Positions 18,590 through 28,031 of a DNA stretch of 64,000 nt are shown piece after piece. The notes under the pieces were generated by a model. That model was not told the DNA's origin, searched no databases, and saw nothing but the letters and a program-made list of their open reading frames with translations. Made by a program: the position numbers and the translations under genes. Origin of the DNA: Scatosoma sp045576335 (GTDB lineage: Bacteria; Bacillota; Clostridia; Christensenellales; Borkfalkiaceae); the NCBI GenBank assembly GCA_045576335.1, contig JAZNGH010000013.1, positions 1 through 64,000 of the forward strand. Reading direction: 5' to 3'. Positions within the stretch are counted from its first letter, which is position 1. Each line of letters begins with the position of its first letter.

Positions 18590-19381
18590 ATGAAAAACTA
18601 CTTTTTTGCTAACCTGCATTACAATCATAACGTCTTTTACAACGAGCTTCCTCCTGACGAAGGAAGACACGTGCACGACCAAGATGAAATTATATATTTT
18701 CTTGACGGCGATGCCGAATATATCGTAGAGGATACCGTTATACGGTTAAAGCCCCGCACTCTGCTATATGCTCCCGCCGGCTCTTTTCATTTTGTAAACC
18801 ACCATTCCCTTATCCATTACGAGCGTTTTTGTTTGCACTTAAATCCCAAGGCTTTCGGTTTATCCTCTCAAGAAACACCACGTTCTTACGCATATTATTA
18901 CCTAAACAGTAACGATTTTTTAGATAATCTTTTTACGAACCTTTTGCGCGCTGAATACGATTTACACTACGACGATTACGATATGGAACAATTCGTTGTG
19001 AGCAGTATAAAAAGCCTTCTCATATACTTGAAATATTTGAAGACCGAAAAAACGCTCATCACGAATAATAAGCTTTCGGAAATAATTACTTGTATCAATA
19101 AAAATATTACCCAACCCCTCTCTGCCCGTATAATTGCCAAAGAGCTTTTCATTTCAGAATCCAACGTACATCATACGGTATCGGAAAAGCTCGGTGTTAC
19201 CGTGAAATATTTGATTGATAAGAAAAAAGTCGCGTACGCGAAACGCTTGTTACGCGAGGGCTTACCCCCCGTCAAAACGGCAGAACGTTGTGCTTACGAA
19301 AATTATTCGACTTTTTATCGAACCTATTTGCGTTTTTACGGGCACTCCCCCTTAATTGATTACGTGAAACCAATAAAATAA
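18590..19381 (+). CDS. AraC family transcriptional regulator (divergent from GH2)
   Basis: 263 residues. The N-terminal cupin-like sensor domain (about 10-90) includes 'GRHVHDQDEIIYFLDGDAEYIVED'. The C-terminal AraC DNA-binding domain (about 160-260) shows 'ARIIAKELFISESNVHHTVSEKLG' and 'TAERCAYENYSTFYRTYLRFYG'. One of only two plus-strand genes in the window, divergent from the GH2 gene it probably controls. The message looks leaderless. It ends near a hairpin shared with the convergent operon. Confidence 0.9.
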   Translation: MKNYFFANLHYNHNVFYNELPPDEGRHVHDQDEIIYFLDGDAEYIVEDTVIRLKPRTLLYAPAGSFHFVNHHSLIHYERFCLHLNPKAFGLSSQETPRSYAYYYLNSNDFLDNLFTNLLRAEYDLHYDDYDMEQFVVSSIKSLLIYLKYLKTEKTLITNNKLSEIITCINKNITQPLSARIIAKELFISESNVHHTVSEKLGVTVKYLIDKKKVAYAKRLLREGLPPVKTAERCAYENYSTFYRTYLRFYGHSPLIDYVKPIK

Positions 19382-19399
19382 TTTCATAATAAAAAAATA

Positions 19400-19441
19400 A
19401 ACGCACTTATCAACCAACTTGCATTGATTGATAAGTGCGTT
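19400..19441. terminator. Hairpin terminator between convergent genes
   Basis: 18-bp near-perfect stem (19400-19417 with 19424-19441, one wobble pair) and 6-nt loop. On the minus strand it is followed by a T-rich run, so it should end the 27.6-kb operon whose last stop codon is at 19527. On the plus strand the T tract is weak, but it may also serve the AraC gene. Confidence 0.8.
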
Positions 19442-19526
19442 ATAATTTCGCAAATTATTTATCAATATGTATTACAAAATCATACCGTGTAAATTTCGTA
19501 TCCACCACTATAATTTAAGTAATATA

Positions 19527-21671
19527 TTATCTTTTTTCGCCACCAAATAATATAAGATATACAAACGCGCTGTGATTTGCAACGTTAACTTTTATTCCCT
19601 TTTTAAGCTGTTTTCCCGTGTATTTTTTACCAGAATCGTCCGTATAAACGACGTTATCATTAATGCCGTTAATTTTCAGCGTAGCGCTCTTTTTATCCGT
19701 TAAGTCATAAGCAACCGCATATAAACTACTCTTATCTTTTGCTATCACCGCAAAAGAATATGCGGTGGGCGAAAATTCGCCGCGGTATAAATCCCCTCGA
19801 AGTATCAAATCTTCAATACTGTGGTATAGATTGATTTTTTGGATAATCTTTTCCCCGTCAGCGGCTGAAATCGCCGTGGGGTCGAGTTCGTAACCCAAAA
19901 CGCCTGCAAGCGTTACGAAAAATCTGAAATCATAATCAGGCGAAGCTTCCACTTTGTTTATAAGCGTTTTGGAAACGTGCGAACTGATAGTAGACAAAGG
20001 ATACGCAAAGCTTGTACCGTATTGAATTTTAAGCCTACTGACGGGATCTGTGTTGTCAGACGTCCATATTTGCGGGACAAAGGAAAGTAACCCCGCATCA
20101 AACCTGCCTCCGCCTCCCGAGCAACCCTCAAATATCGTATCGGGAAACGCCTCGGTAAGTGCTTTATGCAGCTTATAGCTTCCCAACACGAAACGGTGTT
20201 TTGCTTCACATTGTTCTTCTACGGTGAGAGCCGAAGACCCTACTTCCGTAAGCGATCTGTTGAAATCCCATTTTATATATTCGATTTTTACACCGTCGAA
20301 CGCTTTTTTGAGCAAGTCTACGATATACGCGATAACCTCGTCGTTGCACATATCCAGAACGAGTTGTTTTCTACCGAGCGAGTATGGTCTATCTTTGCTT
20401 ACGAGTACCCATTCGGGATGCGCGCGGAACAATTCGCTGTTGGGGTTGACCATTTCGGGTTCAATCCAAATTCCGAAGTTCATTCCGTAAGAATGTACTT
20501 TATCGGAAAACGCCTTTAACCCGCCCTTGAATTTTTGCGTATTTACCACCCAATCGCCAAGAGAGCTGCTGTCGTCGTTACGTGCTCCAAACCAGCCGTC
20601 GTCGACCACGAGCGTATCCATACCGAGCTTTTTCGCACTCTCGGCATAATCGTAAAGCTTCTCTTCGTTTATATTAAAATACGCTGCTTCCCACGTATTG
20701 AGTACAACGGGGCGCGGCTTAAAAACGAATTTAGGGTCTATAATATGATTTCTCAAATGGTCGTGATAGTTACGCGATAACTGCCCGACCCCTTTATCGG
20801 AATACGTTAAAATAACTTCGGGCGTAACGAGGTCATTTTTCAAATTCCAAGCAAACGTATTAGCATTTAAGCCCGCAAGTACCCTCGTCGTATCGTTTGC
20901 AAGTTTTTCTGCCTGTATTTCAAAGTCGCCTGAATACACGAATTGAAAACCGTATGCCTCACCGTCGTTTTCATCGGCGTTCGGGTTTTTGAGTATCATA
21001 AACGGGTTAAAATGGTGTGACGAATGTCCTCTTTCACTATAAATGCTTTGCTTGCCTATATGTAAAGGATATTCAGTATACAGCCTCTCACAGCAATACT
21101 TACCCGAAAAAGTTACTACGTTAAAATCGCTTGCGTTGATATCAAGCTGACAACTTGCAATTTTTTGCACTAATACGTCGTTTTCAGAAGTCAATTTGTT
21201 ATATCTTACAATCGTGTCGCTTTCAGGGAAAACAACGTAGTACGAATAGAGCTTTACCTTGGAAACGGCGTCGTAATAAATGACTTCCAGCGTCGCTTTG
21301 CCGTTTTTGGAATACGGCAAACCGTCGATAGGCTTACTTCCGTCGTAGATATTATGCTTTTGATAATAAAAAAGCGTAACCGAATCGCCGTTTTGATTTT
21401 TAATCTTAACGGCGGTATCCTTTGTGTCACCGCTACCGAAAAAGGACAGCTCCGTAGGTATAGTGTCAAGAGAAAACGCAACGCCTTCGCTCGCCACGTA
21501 CGTCGTAAAGCTCAACGGCCTTTCAGTATATAAATTTTCAAGGTTGTCCGTTTTTTTGCCGTAATAAATATGTGAAACGAATTTATCCCTAACTATCTGC
21601 ATTGCATAGGTGGTATTATTCGTATCAATTTTAATAATTTTATTTTCTTCAAGATAAGTAATCATACCCAT
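19527..21671 (-). CDS. Alpha-galactosidase, GH36
   Basis: 714 residues, the usual length of tetrameric bacterial GH36 enzymes, no signal peptide. It has an N-terminal beta-sandwich (about 1-310), the catalytic TIM barrel (about 315-630) and a C-terminal beta domain. Motifs: 'NTWEAAYF' (325-332), 'DDGWFG' (357-362), nucleophile D469 in 'KWDFNR', 'CSGGGGRFD' (517-525) and acid/base D539 in 'SDNTD'; the 70-residue nucleophile-to-acid spacing matches the family. It releases terminal alpha-galactose (or possibly alpha-GalNAc) from imported oligosaccharides. Last gene of the long operon, 11 nt after the GH94 gene. Confidence 0.92.
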   Translation of the reverse strand: MGMITYLEENKIIKIDTNNTTYAMQIVRDKFVSHIYYGKKTDNLENLYTERPLSFTTYVASEGVAFSLDTIPTELSFFGSGDTKDTAVKIKNQNGDSVTLFYYQKHNIYDGSKPIDGLPYSKNGKATLEVIYYDAVSKVKLYSYYVVFPESDTIVRYNKLTSENDVLVQKIASCQLDINASDFNVVTFSGKYCCERLYTEYPLHIGKQSIYSERGHSSHHFNPFMILKNPNADENDGEAYGFQFVYSGDFEIQAEKLANDTTRVLAGLNANTFAWNLKNDLVTPEVILTYSDKGVGQLSRNYHDHLRNHIIDPKFVFKPRPVVLNTWEAAYFNINEEKLYDYAESAKKLGMDTLVVDDGWFGARNDDSSSLGDWVVNTQKFKGGLKAFSDKVHSYGMNFGIWIEPEMVNPNSELFRAHPEWVLVSKDRPYSLGRKQLVLDMCNDEVIAYIVDLLKKAFDGVKIEYIKWDFNRSLTEVGSSALTVEEQCEAKHRFVLGSYKLHKALTEAFPDTIFEGCSGGGGRFDAGLLSFVPQIWTSDNTDPVSRLKIQYGTSFAYPLSTISSHVSKTLINKVEASPDYDFRFFVTLAGVLGYELDPTAISAADGEKIIQKINLYHSIEDLILRGDLYRGEFSPTAYSFAVIAKDKSSLYAVAYDLTDKKSATLKINGINDNVVYTDDSGKKYTGKQLKKGIKVNVANHSAFVYLILFGGEKR

Positions 21672-21682
21672 AGCATTCCCTT

Positions 21683-24202
21683 TCAGTCGATAACCGTTAC
21701 GATATTTTTATCGTTAGACAATTCATTTTTCGCAATAAAAATCTTTTCATTTACAACTTCTTTACCGTTCAGAATAAATCTTCTCCCGCTCAAACCTTGT
21801 TTTTCGTATTTCAAGATAAAGGGTTTACCGTAAAGCTGCAAAGTCAGTTCAAACCTATCAAACGGCATATAGCTTACGGGCGAAATTTCAACGCCGCTTA
21901 ACGTAGGCTTAATCCCAAACGCACCGTTCACAAGCAACTTTAATAAGACGCACCCCGCACCTGTAAACCAGTCCCCCATAGATTCGCCGTCAAATCCCTT
22001 TTCGGGGTTATGGATAAACGAATTGGGCATTATGAACGGAGAAGTCGATATAAATTCGTGCGTAATAGGCAAAAGCTTATACAGTAAATCCCACGCCAAC
22101 TTGCCCTCGTTGATTTCAAACAAGGACCAAACGGCGAAACAAGTCGAATGGTTATAGGTTGCGCCGTTTTCCGCCGTTCCTTTGGGTAAAACTTTAATTC
22201 TACCCACCTTTTCGTCGTTAAAATCAAAAGCAGGCTCAAAGGTTTTAACGCCGTATTTAGCGTCTAACCTTGTGTACGCTTTCAAAATATCGGGAATAAT
22301 ATCGCCATATTCTTTATATAACCCTGAAAGTATCCAGAACGCGTTTGACGTCAAGCCGTCCCTCGACTTACCGTCGCTATCGCAAAAGCTACCCACAAAC
22401 CACGACTTATCGTCACCCCAGCCGTGCAAAATTTTACGCTCCGTACCGCTAACCGTTATTGCGTGTTTAAGCAATCCGCCCGCTAATTTTTCACGAATTT
22501 GAAGGTAATTATCGATTTTCTTTTGATAACCGCCCAAGCAAGACGTTATCTCCATCATTTCATTAAGATTTTTATAAAGCTGTAAAGACGCCATTACCGA
22601 AACGCCCGTACCATAATCCTGTCCCTTTTTATCGGTTTTACCTAAACCGTCAAGAGCGTCGTTCCAGTCGCCGTAGAGCGCGTGTAAGCAGTTGGTTTCT
22701 TCGTCTAAATTGGAAATTAAAAAATCCATTATTGCGAACAAGTGTTGCAAAACGGTATCTTTACGATTGGAAAACTTAACGCGCACGCCTATTGCCAAAG
22801 TGCTTAAACCGCTGAAATCGTAATACCCGCAAACCTCGTTAAGGATAGAAAAATCTCCCGTAAACGCAAGATAGGTATAAACCGTTGAAATCACCCACAA
22901 GCCTTGATCGATAAACGCGCGTAAATCCATAAGCGGCGGCACACTCTCGCTCGGTTGATAGGAATATTGTCTTGGTGCTCTGCCATCTTCTCCGATGTAA
23001 TTAAGGGTCTCTACGATTCTACGTCTAACCAACGGCGCATCCCAGTATACAGCCGCTTCGATTTGTTGCATTATATCACGGACGCCTATATATGCACCCG
23101 CATAATTTTTTGCTCTTGCACAAAAATCGGTTTGCCGTACCACGCTTGAAAGAAAGTAATTAAATACCCTTTCTTTGCCCGATAAGCGAGCTTCTAATCC
23201 GTCGGCAACAAGCTTAAAATTCTTTACTGAGTTTCGATTTTCAGTAGCGCGTAAAGCTTCGCTTTCTATTGCTTCCAGTAGGCTTGGAATTTCATTAATC
23301 GTCCGTTCAGCCAAACTAAAATCGTCGCTTACCGCCAAAAGATAACAAACCTGATAGCTCTGCTTGGGCAAAAGCTTAACGGTGTTTATTTCGCCCGCGA
23401 CTGCAATGTCAGTAAATTCGGTAAAAGCTTTTTCCTCGGAAAACTTGCCGTTAAAAAGACTTTCCGCCGAATATAAAGAGCCGTTCGTCGAACCTGTGAA
23501 AACCGTTTTTGAGGTGGTAAAAGAAAGGTTTTTATTATTTTCACTACGCAAAGCCACGTAGTGTATCAACCGATTATCTCTATTTAAGCACTCTATCGTT
23601 TTGAAAGAGTAACCATAGCTTGTTTTTTCACACTTTTTATACCATTTGTCTTCAAAGCCGTCCGAATCGCTGTGACGCAAATGCGGATTGAAATAAGCAG
23701 AAAGGTAAACCTCCTTTTCCGCTTCCGATTTGTTTTCTACGTTCAAGTAAAACCATATACGCTTATTCGTATCCACGAAGGTCCTTAAAACGGCTATACT
23801 GCTCTTTGTTTCCGCAAAGTAATATGCGCCGTCTTGTGCAAACACGGTAAAACGGGATATATCCCTTTCAATCGGTTGTTTAGCAACGCCCGTTATGGAT
23901 ACGGGAAAAAACGTATTCCCATCTTTTTCACCCAAGAAAAAAGCCAAATAAGGCTCCCTGCCTTCGGTGGAAGTTAAAAATACGTTGAACATACTTTCTT
24001 GAATGGAAATATTCCCCGAAGAGTGCGCCCATAAAGTTAAACCGTCGTGTTGATAAGGGTGTCTGCCGTCGCCGATTTTACGGGGATAGCAAACGACTTC
24101 ATCCTGCGAGAGAAAATAGCAGCTAGAAGGAAGAGCGTATTTTTCTTTTTGGCTGCTTGCTTCCAGCTGCTTTACTTTATCATATAATTTTTTAATTCTC
24201 AT
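21683..24202 (-). CDS. GH94-type glycoside phosphorylase, copy 1
   Basis: 839 residues, cytoplasmic. N-terminal beta-sandwich (about 25-300), helical linker, then an (alpha/alpha)6 barrel with GH94 motifs: 'IGVRDIMQQ' (about 372-380), 'APRQYSY', 'GDWNDALDG' (511-519) carrying the general-acid Asp, and 'ENGATYNHST'. Family members split beta-linked disaccharides such as cellobiose, chitobiose or laminaribiose with phosphate, giving a sugar 1-phosphate and saving ATP. Specificity cannot be read here. A near full-length paralogue lies at 25491-28016, with an oxidoreductase gene between them. The start has only a weak site (AGGAT next to the ATG). Confidence 0.85.
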   Translation of the reverse strand: MRIKKLYDKVKQLEASSQKEKYALPSSCYFLSQDEVVCYPRKIGDGRHPYQHDGLTLWAHSSGNISIQESMFNVFLTSTEGREPYLAFFLGEKDGNTFFPVSITGVAKQPIERDISRFTVFAQDGAYYFAETKSSIAVLRTFVDTNKRIWFYLNVENKSEAEKEVYLSAYFNPHLRHSDSDGFEDKWYKKCEKTSYGYSFKTIECLNRDNRLIHYVALRSENNKNLSFTTSKTVFTGSTNGSLYSAESLFNGKFSEEKAFTEFTDIAVAGEINTVKLLPKQSYQVCYLLAVSDDFSLAERTINEIPSLLEAIESEALRATENRNSVKNFKLVADGLEARLSGKERVFNYFLSSVVRQTDFCARAKNYAGAYIGVRDIMQQIEAAVYWDAPLVRRRIVETLNYIGEDGRAPRQYSYQPSESVPPLMDLRAFIDQGLWVISTVYTYLAFTGDFSILNEVCGYYDFSGLSTLAIGVRVKFSNRKDTVLQHLFAIMDFLISNLDEETNCLHALYGDWNDALDGLGKTDKKGQDYGTGVSVMASLQLYKNLNEMMEITSCLGGYQKKIDNYLQIREKLAGGLLKHAITVSGTERKILHGWGDDKSWFVGSFCDSDGKSRDGLTSNAFWILSGLYKEYGDIIPDILKAYTRLDAKYGVKTFEPAFDFNDEKVGRIKVLPKGTAENGATYNHSTCFAVWSLFEINEGKLAWDLLYKLLPITHEFISTSPFIMPNSFIHNPEKGFDGESMGDWFTGAGCVLLKLLVNGAFGIKPTLSGVEISPVSYMPFDRFELTLQLYGKPFILKYEKQGLSGRRFILNGKEVVNEKIFIAKNELSNDKNIVTVID

Positions 24203-24222
24203 ATCCTACTTTTAACCGTTTA

Positions 24223-25458
24223 TCACAAGTCGATGACCATTCCACCGTTTAAGCGAGATTGCTCGGCGGCAAAACCTACTTTATGACTTTCTATCGATTT
24301 CGCTATATCCGTAGTAACCTTGGAGGGCATACCGTTAAATTCGCCGATTATGTTTTTCATGAGATAAAAATCTCCGCCGCCATGACCGTAGCTACTCTTA
24401 TAATACTCGTCTATATTGATATCTTTTTTCTCATATCCGAATACGTTAGTATGCAGTATCTGCTCCTCCATAGAACCGTACAAATCACCCTTTTCACAAT
24501 GAATATGTATCGTTCTGGACATGCTTTTAGAAAACGCTGTCATAGTCAGATGTGCCGTAGCCCCGTCCTCAAACTGCATATTGACAACTTGATTATCCAC
24601 TACGTCGTTATCGCATTCAAATACGCATCTCCCGTACGGTCCGTTCTTCAAAGCGTCCATCAAGCCCTCTCTGGTCGGATTGACCATAACGGTATCGATA
24701 GGCCAAGCAGCATACCCCTTATCAAAATGGTCCGTTATATAAAACTTTTCAGCGTCATACGCGCATTTTCCCTGTTCAGGACAGCCCAAACACCGCTTGG
24801 TATGTCCTTCGGGCGCATTTTCCTTTTTGAAATAAGCAAGTGAGCCGAACGAGGATACCTTTTTACATTTTTGATTCATAAACCAGCAAATCAAATCCAA
24901 ATCGTGGCAACATTTCGCAATAATCATCGGCGAAGATTGTGCTTTATTGCGCCAATGCCCGCGAACGAAGCTGTGCGCTTGATGCCAATAGCCTACGTTC
25001 TCAACCAAATCCATAGTTACGATTTTGCCGTATTTACCGGACGAAAGCTCGTCCTTGATAACCGTATAAAACGGCGCGTACCGCAAGACGTGACATACTG
25101 AAATTTTTTTATTCAATCTTACGGACGCTTCGTAAATTGCCATTACGTCTTCAAGATTAGTGGCTATAGGCTTTTCAAGCAACAAATTATACCCCACTTC
25201 CATTGCGCGTATCGCGTGTTCACGGTGCTGTGCATCTTGCGTGGCAACGATACAAAGCTCTGCAAATTTGCCCGCGTTAAAAAATTCGTTGACGTCCGTA
25301 AAAAGCCTATCGTCGGGAAGATTATATTTTTCCTTCGCCAACTTTAAGCAATTTTCGTTAATATCACAAACTGCTACTACCTTACCGATTTTTGCACAAT
25401 CGGCTATGTCGATATAATGCGCTCCTCTTGAACCAAAACCAACGACTGCTATATCCAT
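24223..25458 (-). CDS. Gfo/Idh/MocA family oxidoreductase
   Basis: 411 residues. The Rossmann nucleotide-binding fold starts at residue 1 ('VVGFGSRG', acidic 'VCDIN' end of beta-2), with the family 'EKP' motif at 95-97. The substrate domain has 'CCHDLDLICWF' and an unusual Cys cluster 'CLGCPEQGKC' (C223, C226, C232), which could bind zinc as in one subgroup of the family. It probably oxidises, reduces or epimerises a sugar or inositol, or takes part in redox-assisted glycoside cleavage (GH109-like chemistry is possible but unproven). Lying between the two GH94 genes, it likely acts on a sugar they release. A CcpA-type box overlaps its upstream region. Confidence 0.87.
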   Translation of the reverse strand: MDIAVVGFGSRGAHYIDIADCAKIGKVVAVCDINENCLKLAKEKYNLPDDRLFTDVNEFFNAGKFAELCIVATQDAQHREHAIRAMEVGYNLLLEKPIATNLEDVMAIYEASVRLNKKISVCHVLRYAPFYTVIKDELSSGKYGKIVTMDLVENVGYWHQAHSFVRGHWRNKAQSSPMIIAKCCHDLDLICWFMNQKCKKVSSFGSLAYFKKENAPEGHTKRCLGCPEQGKCAYDAEKFYITDHFDKGYAAWPIDTVMVNPTREGLMDALKNGPYGRCVFECDNDVVDNQVVNMQFEDGATAHLTMTAFSKSMSRTIHIHCEKGDLYGSMEEQILHTNVFGYEKKDINIDEYYKSSYGHGGGDFYLMKNIIGEFNGMPSKVTTDIAKSIESHKVGFAAEQSRLNGGMVIDL

Positions 25459-25472
25459 ATAAAACCTCCAAA

Positions 25473-25486
25473 AGCAAACGCTTTCA
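25473..25486 (-). promoter_or_regulatory. Candidate CcpA (cre) box inside the operon
   Basis: The minus strand reads TGAAAGCGTTTGCT, matching the degenerate cre consensus TGWAARCGYTWNCW at every position. It lies between the stop of the upstream GH94 gene and the GGAGG site of the oxidoreductase gene. Here it could act as a transcriptional roadblock, lowering the distal genes when preferred sugars are present. Confidence 0.5.
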
Positions 25487-25490
25487 ATTT

Positions 25491-28016
25491 TTAATCGTTT
25501 ATTACAATATCGTAACGCTTCTCGTACGGGCTATTAAGATAAATTTTGCTCGTTAATCGGTCTTCGTCATAAGAGCCTTCCACCTCTTTGCCGTTTACCG
25601 TAAACGTCCGTTTTCCTTTGCCCGTGTTCGTATACACGATATTCAAACAAGTATCTTTAATAGGCAACGAAATTGTGAATGCGTCAAACGGCAAATAATT
25701 TGCAGGTGCAATTGTTATACCGTCTAAATCCGGCTCGATACCAAAAGCGCATCTGACGAGCGTTTTTATCAATACCGTTCCGCTACCCGTAAACCAGTCA
25801 CCGAGCGATTCACCGTCGTAACCGCTTTCAGGGTCGTAAATATAAGAGTTAGGCATTACGAAGGGCGAAAGCGAAACCTTTTCGTGGCATATCGGCAATA
25901 CTTTATAAATTTGCTCCCAAGCCTTTTTTGCTTCACCCATCTTAAACAACGACCATACGCCGAACAACGTTGCATGAATATACGTCGCCCCGTTTTCGGC
26001 CGCGCCCTTGGGAAGAAGTATAATACGCCCTACGTCTTTGTTTCTTTCGCTGAAATACGGCTCAAAGGTTTTCATTCCGTATTTACTGTCTAATCTATCG
26101 TACGCTGATAAAATATCTTTTTTAAGAGATTTATCCCAGTTTATTGCTTCGGATAATACCCAATACGCGTTTGCAGTCAAGCCGTCTCTGCTTTCACCGT
26201 CGCTGTCCAAAAAGCTTCCTACGAGGAATTTCCTTTTATCGCCCCAGCCGTGCAATATTTTGCGGTTAGAATCGCCGTCGCTGACCACCGCATAATTTAA
26301 CAGCCCTTTCTTGATGCTTTCCGCACATTGCGTATACTTCTTTATCAAGTCGTCGTATCCGCCGACCTTACCGAGAATTTCTTGCATTGAATTGAGATTA
26401 CGCCATAACTGTAACGTAGCCATTACCGACACGCCGTTACCGTACGCGTCTGGCTCGTTTTCTTTTTTACCCAAACCGTCAACAGCATCGTTCCAATCTC
26501 CGTATAGAATTTTCAAGCAACCCGTTTCGTCGTCGATATTTGACAATAAATAATCCACGATTGCTATCACGTGCTCTAAAACGCTATCTCTTTTATGGCT
26601 AATGGATACGCTGTCGCCGATAAATTTATAATAGCCACATTCTTCATTTAATATTGAATAATCGTCACTAAACGCCAAATATTCGTATATCGTTTCTATA
26701 ATCCAAACGCCTTGATCGATATACGGTCTCATATCCATTCTGGGGATTGCACCTTTTGTTTGGGGATAGGAATATTGACGCGGCGGACGACCGTTTTCAC
26801 CGATATAGCCCAAAGCCTCTATCATTTTTTTACGGCAATAAGGCGCAATCCACATCAACGCGCCTTCAAGCTGTTGAAAAATATCTCTAACCCCTGTAAA
26901 ATAGCCCGCATAATTTTTTGCTCTTGAACAATATTCTACTTGCCTAAATACCGAATTGATAAATAATTCAAAGGTTTTCGTTTCAATATCCTTAACGCCT
27001 TCAAAAGAAATTTCAGGTATATTTTTATACAAGATATCGTCGCCTTTTTTATCCCCGACAAGCGCGTTGTCAATATATTCGTTAGAGAAAATTTTTGGAG
27101 GATAATTCTCTATTGAGCTTTTTTCGTCGCTATAAGCCAAGCTGTAACTAACCGAGCAGCTTTCGCCCCCTTTCAATGAAAGTCTTATAATATCCCCTGC
27201 AACGGCAACGTCGCTTACGGCAACGACCTTTTTTTCTTGCGGGAAATAGCCGTTCACCAAGGCTTGCGACGACGATAATTGATAACTTGTACCGCCAAAA
27301 AATTCTTCTCTGGACAACGTGGACGAGAACGTAACGTTATCTCCCCCGTCAACGGCACTTCTTACAAAGGAGCCGTAATGATACCAGCAAGTATTTCTGT
27401 CCATATATTCGATTACGTCAAATAAAAAGCCGTTTTCCGTCTTTACGCCCTTTCTGTAAAGCGCACTTTGTCCGCTATATACCGTTAATAAAATAGGATT
27501 ACAATACGTTGCAATATACGTATCGATATCTTTATCGGTATCGTTTATCAAGCAAACGGAAAATCTTAAAATCTTTTTATTATCGATAAAAAGACGTAAC
27601 ACCGATGAAAACGTATCGGTTTTGACGATATAATACGCGGCAGAGGGTTGAAAAACGGTGTATCTTTTGACATTGTTTTCTACCGCTTGTCGCGATTCAC
27701 AGGTCATAGATACGGGAAAGTATTTCTCGCCTCGTTTTTCACCTATAAACATCTCAAAACAAGGAGTCGGGTCTTTTCCCATAACGTAAAACATACTTTC
27801 GGATACGCTAATTCTACCCGTCGTGTTTACCCACATCGTTGCGCCGTCGTACGTATAGGGATAGTGGCTGTATCCCGTCTGTCTTTCGCCGCATACAATA
27901 GTGTCTTTATCAACAAAATAGCAGTTCTCTGGAATCCTCTTTTTTTCCCAATGCTCCTTATCTGCTTCAATAGAAGATATAATACGCAACAGCTCTTTCG
28001 CCTTTGAAACAAACAT
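25491..28016 (-). CDS. GH94-type glycoside phosphorylase, copy 2
   Basis: 841 residues and colinear with copy 1: N-terminal sandwich ('HYPYTYDGATMWVNTTG', about 45-65), barrel motifs 'TGVRDIFQQLEGAL', 'PPRQYSYP', 'YGDWNDAVDGLG' with the predicted general-acid Asp, and 'ENGATYIHAT'. No signal peptide. The two copies differ through the barrel loops, which fits different acceptor sugars or linkages. It follows the GH20 gene by 15 nt, with AAGGAG before the ATG. Expected products are a sugar 1-phosphate and a shortened saccharide. Confidence 0.85.
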   Translation of the reverse strand: MFVSKAKELLRIISSIEADKEHWEKKRIPENCYFVDKDTIVCGERQTGYSHYPYTYDGATMWVNTTGRISVSESMFYVMGKDPTPCFEMFIGEKRGEKYFPVSMTCESRQAVENNVKRYTVFQPSAAYYIVKTDTFSSVLRLFIDNKKILRFSVCLINDTDKDIDTYIATYCNPILLTVYSGQSALYRKGVKTENGFLFDVIEYMDRNTCWYHYGSFVRSAVDGGDNVTFSSTLSREEFFGGTSYQLSSSQALVNGYFPQEKKVVAVSDVAVAGDIIRLSLKGGESCSVSYSLAYSDEKSSIENYPPKIFSNEYIDNALVGDKKGDDILYKNIPEISFEGVKDIETKTFELFINSVFRQVEYCSRAKNYAGYFTGVRDIFQQLEGALMWIAPYCRKKMIEALGYIGENGRPPRQYSYPQTKGAIPRMDMRPYIDQGVWIIETIYEYLAFSDDYSILNEECGYYKFIGDSVSISHKRDSVLEHVIAIVDYLLSNIDDETGCLKILYGDWNDAVDGLGKKENEPDAYGNGVSVMATLQLWRNLNSMQEILGKVGGYDDLIKKYTQCAESIKKGLLNYAVVSDGDSNRKILHGWGDKRKFLVGSFLDSDGESRDGLTANAYWVLSEAINWDKSLKKDILSAYDRLDSKYGMKTFEPYFSERNKDVGRIILLPKGAAENGATYIHATLFGVWSLFKMGEAKKAWEQIYKVLPICHEKVSLSPFVMPNSYIYDPESGYDGESLGDWFTGSGTVLIKTLVRCAFGIEPDLDGITIAPANYLPFDAFTISLPIKDTCLNIVYTNTGKGKRTFTVNGKEVEGSYDEDRLTSKIYLNSPYEKRYDIVIND

Positions 28017-28031
28017 ATCGTCTTTCTCCTT

